Position numbers and translations under genes: made by a program
NCBI GenBank assembly: GCA_017987425.1
Contig: JAGNTT010000109.1
Location: 1 to 6,256 of the forward strand
DNA length: 6,256 bases
Direction: 5' to 3'
DNA from: Candidatus Omnitrophota bacterium
GTDB lineage: Bacteria > Omnitrophota > Gorgyraeia > Zapsychrales > Fredricksoniimonadaceae
Notes under the pieces: model-generated
What the model saw: the letters and a program-made list of their open reading frames with translations, nothing else
What the model was told of the DNA's origin: nothing
Databases searched by the model: none
Part shown: positions 5,079-6,256 of the stretch, one piece after another
How positions within the stretch are numbered: position 1 is the stretch's first letter
Layout of the letters: the number at the start of each line of letters is the position of its first letter

Positions 5079-5363
5079 ATGATGAACAAAGAACACATCG
5101 AAGAAATACTGACTAAAAAATTTCATCCCGTAAAGTTGACGGTCAGGGACGACAGTCATCAGCATGCCGGCCATAATCCGCAGGCAGCCTCAGGCAATAC
5201 GCATTTTTTTGTTAAAATTGTTTCCAGCGAATTTGCCGGGAAAAAATTGGTCGACCGTCATCGGATGGTAAATGAGGCCTTAAGCGCTGGACTAAAAAGT
5301 AATATTCATGCGCTTGGAATCAGGGCATTGACACCGGAGGAAGTAGTAGAAAGTAAGCAGTAG
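5079..5363 (+). CDS. bolA: BolA family protein, classical BolA type
   Basis: A 94-residue BolA-fold protein (93 if the second ATG, the next codon, is used). It has the long loop of classical BolA, DDSHQHAGH at 24-32, then THFFVKIVSSEF at 41-52, RHRMV at 60-64 and IHALGIRALTPEE at 76-88. The extended SH.HAGH loop separates it from the IbaG-type paralogue at 826-1086. Classical BolA binds CGFS glutaredoxins through a shared [2Fe-2S] cluster and in E. coli also affects morphology and biofilm genes as a DNA-binding regulator; which role applies here is not visible. No convincing Shine-Dalgarno sequence precedes it; AAGAAAAG at 5060-5067 is weak. It diverges from the symporter gene and is not part of the glutathione operon. 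The last codons, encoding ESKQ and the stop, are made from the GTAAGCAG repeat that follows, so the tail may have been rewritten by that repeat. Confidence 0.93.
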   Translation: MMNKEHIEEILTKKFHPVKLTVRDDSHQHAGHNPQAASGNTHFFVKIVSSEFAGKKLVDRHRMVNEALSAGLKSNIHALGIRALTPEEVVESKQ

Positions 5364-5421
5364 GAACTGGGCAGTAAGCAGAAAGATTTCTGCATACGGC
5401 TTACTGCCTACTTATTGCTTA
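5354..5421. repeat. GCAGTAAGC inverted repeat between convergent genes
   Basis: A perfect 10-bp pair, GGCAGTAAGC (5370-5379) and GCTTACTGCC (5399-5408). It encloses an alternative inner stem, GCAGAAA/TTTCTGC (5378-5384 with 5387-5393), and outer TAAGCA ... TGCTTA arms add imperfect pairing. The left flank also repeats the word GTAAGCAG directly. It spans the end of bolA and the gap to the converging molybdenum-enzyme gene. It may act as a two-way transcription stop or 3'-end stabiliser; there is no strong T-run. Confidence 0.7.
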
Positions 5422-5425
5422 ATTT

Positions 5426-6127
5426 TCACGAATATCGGTCGTTAAACCACGGCTCCGCGCTGTTCGAATATCCCCGTTCCTCCCAAAATCCCAGCCGTTC
5501 TGTCGACAGAAAATAGATTTCTTTAACCCATTTGCTGCCTTTCCACGCGTATTTTTTGGGCGTGATCATGCGCACGGGGCCGCCGTGTTCGCGCGGCAGG
5601 GGTTTGCCTTCCCAGGTGTGGACCAAAAGAACGTCGTCATCGAGACATTCCTTCAGTTTTAAGTTGGTGGAATAATGGTCGTAACCGACGATATAAACAA
5701 ATTCGGCGAACTGTTTCGGTTTGGCTTTTTCGGCGAGTGTTTTAAACGCGACGCCTTCCCATTGATTGTCCATCCGGCTCCAGGTGGTGACGCAGTGAAA
5801 GTCGGAGACATCTTTGACTTGGGGAAGAGCGAGGAATTCTTTCCACGAAAGTTTAAAAGGATTTTTTACATCGCCTTTGATTTCGAGCGACCATTCCGTG
5901 AGCGGAATCTCCGGTTGCACACCGAGATCAAGAACGGGCCAGTTGGGAACTGCGTGCTGTCCGATGGGAATCTTAGGCATCCCGTGGCGATTGGCCTCGC
6001 CGGAACCCTGCACCCATCGCATGTCCGCCTCAATCCCGCCGGAGAGAATGCCGCGTTTTTCCTCAGCGCGCTTCGTTTTGGCTTTGATGATATCCGGATT
6101 GAACTCTGATGGATTATTGGAAGGCAT
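5426..6127 (-). CDS. Molybdopterin-dependent oxidoreductase, sulfite oxidase family, cytoplasmic
   Basis: A 233-residue protein consisting essentially of one sulfite-oxidase-type molybdopterin domain. The core is FHCVTTWSR at 110-118, where Cys112 is the expected molybdenum ligand. Further blocks are EWSLEIKGDVKNPFKLSW at 78-95, LVHTWEGKPLPREHGGPVR at 158-176 with the HGGPVR cofactor motif, YAWKGSKWVKEIYFLS at 183-198 and GFWEERGYSN at 203-212. There is no Tat or Sec signal peptide and no heme or dimerisation domain, so it differs from MsrP (YedY), which is exported, and from full-length SorA/SoxC. The substrate is unknown; sulfite or a sulfoxide is possible only by family analogy. The ATG at 6127 is chosen over TTG at 6151 because the extra residues come from repeat sequence. 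No Shine-Dalgarno sequence is visible, and an inverted repeat ends about 12 bases upstream. It converges with bolA. Confidence 0.9.
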   Translation of the reverse strand: MPSNNPSEFNPDIIKAKTKRAEEKRGILSGGIEADMRWVQGSGEANRHGMPKIPIGQHAVPNWPVLDLGVQPEIPLTEWSLEIKGDVKNPFKLSWKEFLALPQVKDVSDFHCVTTWSRMDNQWEGVAFKTLAEKAKPKQFAEFVYIVGYDHYSTNLKLKECLDDDVLLVHTWEGKPLPREHGGPVRMITPKKYAWKGSKWVKEIYFLSTERLGFWEERGYSNSAEPWFNDRYS

Positions 6128-6138
6128 AATGAAATGTG

Positions 6139-6218
6139 ACAAAGGTGGCAAATGTACACAAAGGTACTCAGGATGTTGTTAAATGCGTACTTTTGTGTAC
6201 CTCTGTGCTCCTTTGTGT
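6139..6218. repeat. GTACACAAAG inverted repeat in the leader of the molybdenum-enzyme gene
   Basis: GTACACAAAGGTAC (6154-6167) pairs with GTACTTTTGTGTAC (6187-6200) at 13 of 14 positions, the other being a G-T pair, with a 19-base loop. Outward, ACAAAGG at 6139-6145 faces CCTTTGTGT at 6210-6218, so the arms extend imperfectly to about 30 bases and repeat the word CACAAAGG. It lies directly before the ATG at 6127 in the presumed 5' leader. A TATAAA-like -10 on the minus strand (6233-6238) lies just upstream, but its -35 would fall at or beyond the window edge. Confidence 0.7.
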
Positions 6219-6256
6219 CCTTATGTCCGTAATTTATATCCAATTTTAAACAAATA

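Noticed and set aside
5675..6182. Plus-strand open frames opposite the molybdenum-enzyme gene
   Set aside because: Antisense to a well supported domain with Cys112 and HGGPVR; no independent evidence.

Overview
The window is a compact stretch of bacterial chromosome built around glutathione and the small redox and iron-sulfur proteins that use it. The gene set (glutamate-cysteine ligase of the Acidithiobacillus type, GshB, a CGFS glutaredoxin, two BolA proteins) indicates a Gram-negative, glutathione-using bacterium. I cannot fix the lineage. The dense intergenic hairpins resemble those I associate with environmental or uncultivated lineages as much as with classical Proteobacteria. No plasmid, phage or insertion-sequence gene is visible. 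Layout: bases 1-239 hold the 3' end of a TfoX N-terminal-domain gene on the plus strand, closed by a hairpin terminator that also reads as a terminator from the other side. Bases 393-3668 hold five minus-strand genes that read as one operon in the order gshA, gshB, a CPYC glutaredoxin-like gene, an IbaG-type bolA and grxD. A good sigma70-like promoter (3707-3735) lies just before gshA, gshA and gshB overlap by ATGA, and a GC-rich hairpin with a T-run (336-369) ends the operon after grxD. Bases 3751-5016 encode an SLC1-type sodium:glutamate/dicarboxylate symporter, also on the minus strand. A classical BolA gene (5079-5363, plus) diverges from it. It runs convergently into a cytoplasmic molybdopterin oxidoreductase of the sulfite oxidase family (5426-6127, minus). 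How the genes fit together: GshA and GshB make glutathione from glutamate, cysteine and glycine. Glutathione is both the reductant for the CPYC glutaredoxin and a ligand of the [2Fe-2S] cluster held by CGFS glutaredoxins, which pair with BolA proteins. The symporter could supply glutamate, and the molybdenum enzyme may act in sulfur or redox metabolism; both of these links are inferred from position only. The most unusual aspect is non-coding. Nearly every gap downstream of gshB, plus the two gaps on the right, carries a different imperfect inverted repeat made of short words (GTAGGGGCG, GAAATTGG, CCCCAGT, GCAGTAAGC, GTACACAAAG). These lie against stop codons, ribosome binding sites or start codons. 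Two of them share the same GTAGGGGCG termini and look like REP or MITE elements. No tRNA, rRNA or CRISPR array was seen, and no gene-free gap exceeds about 155 bases.
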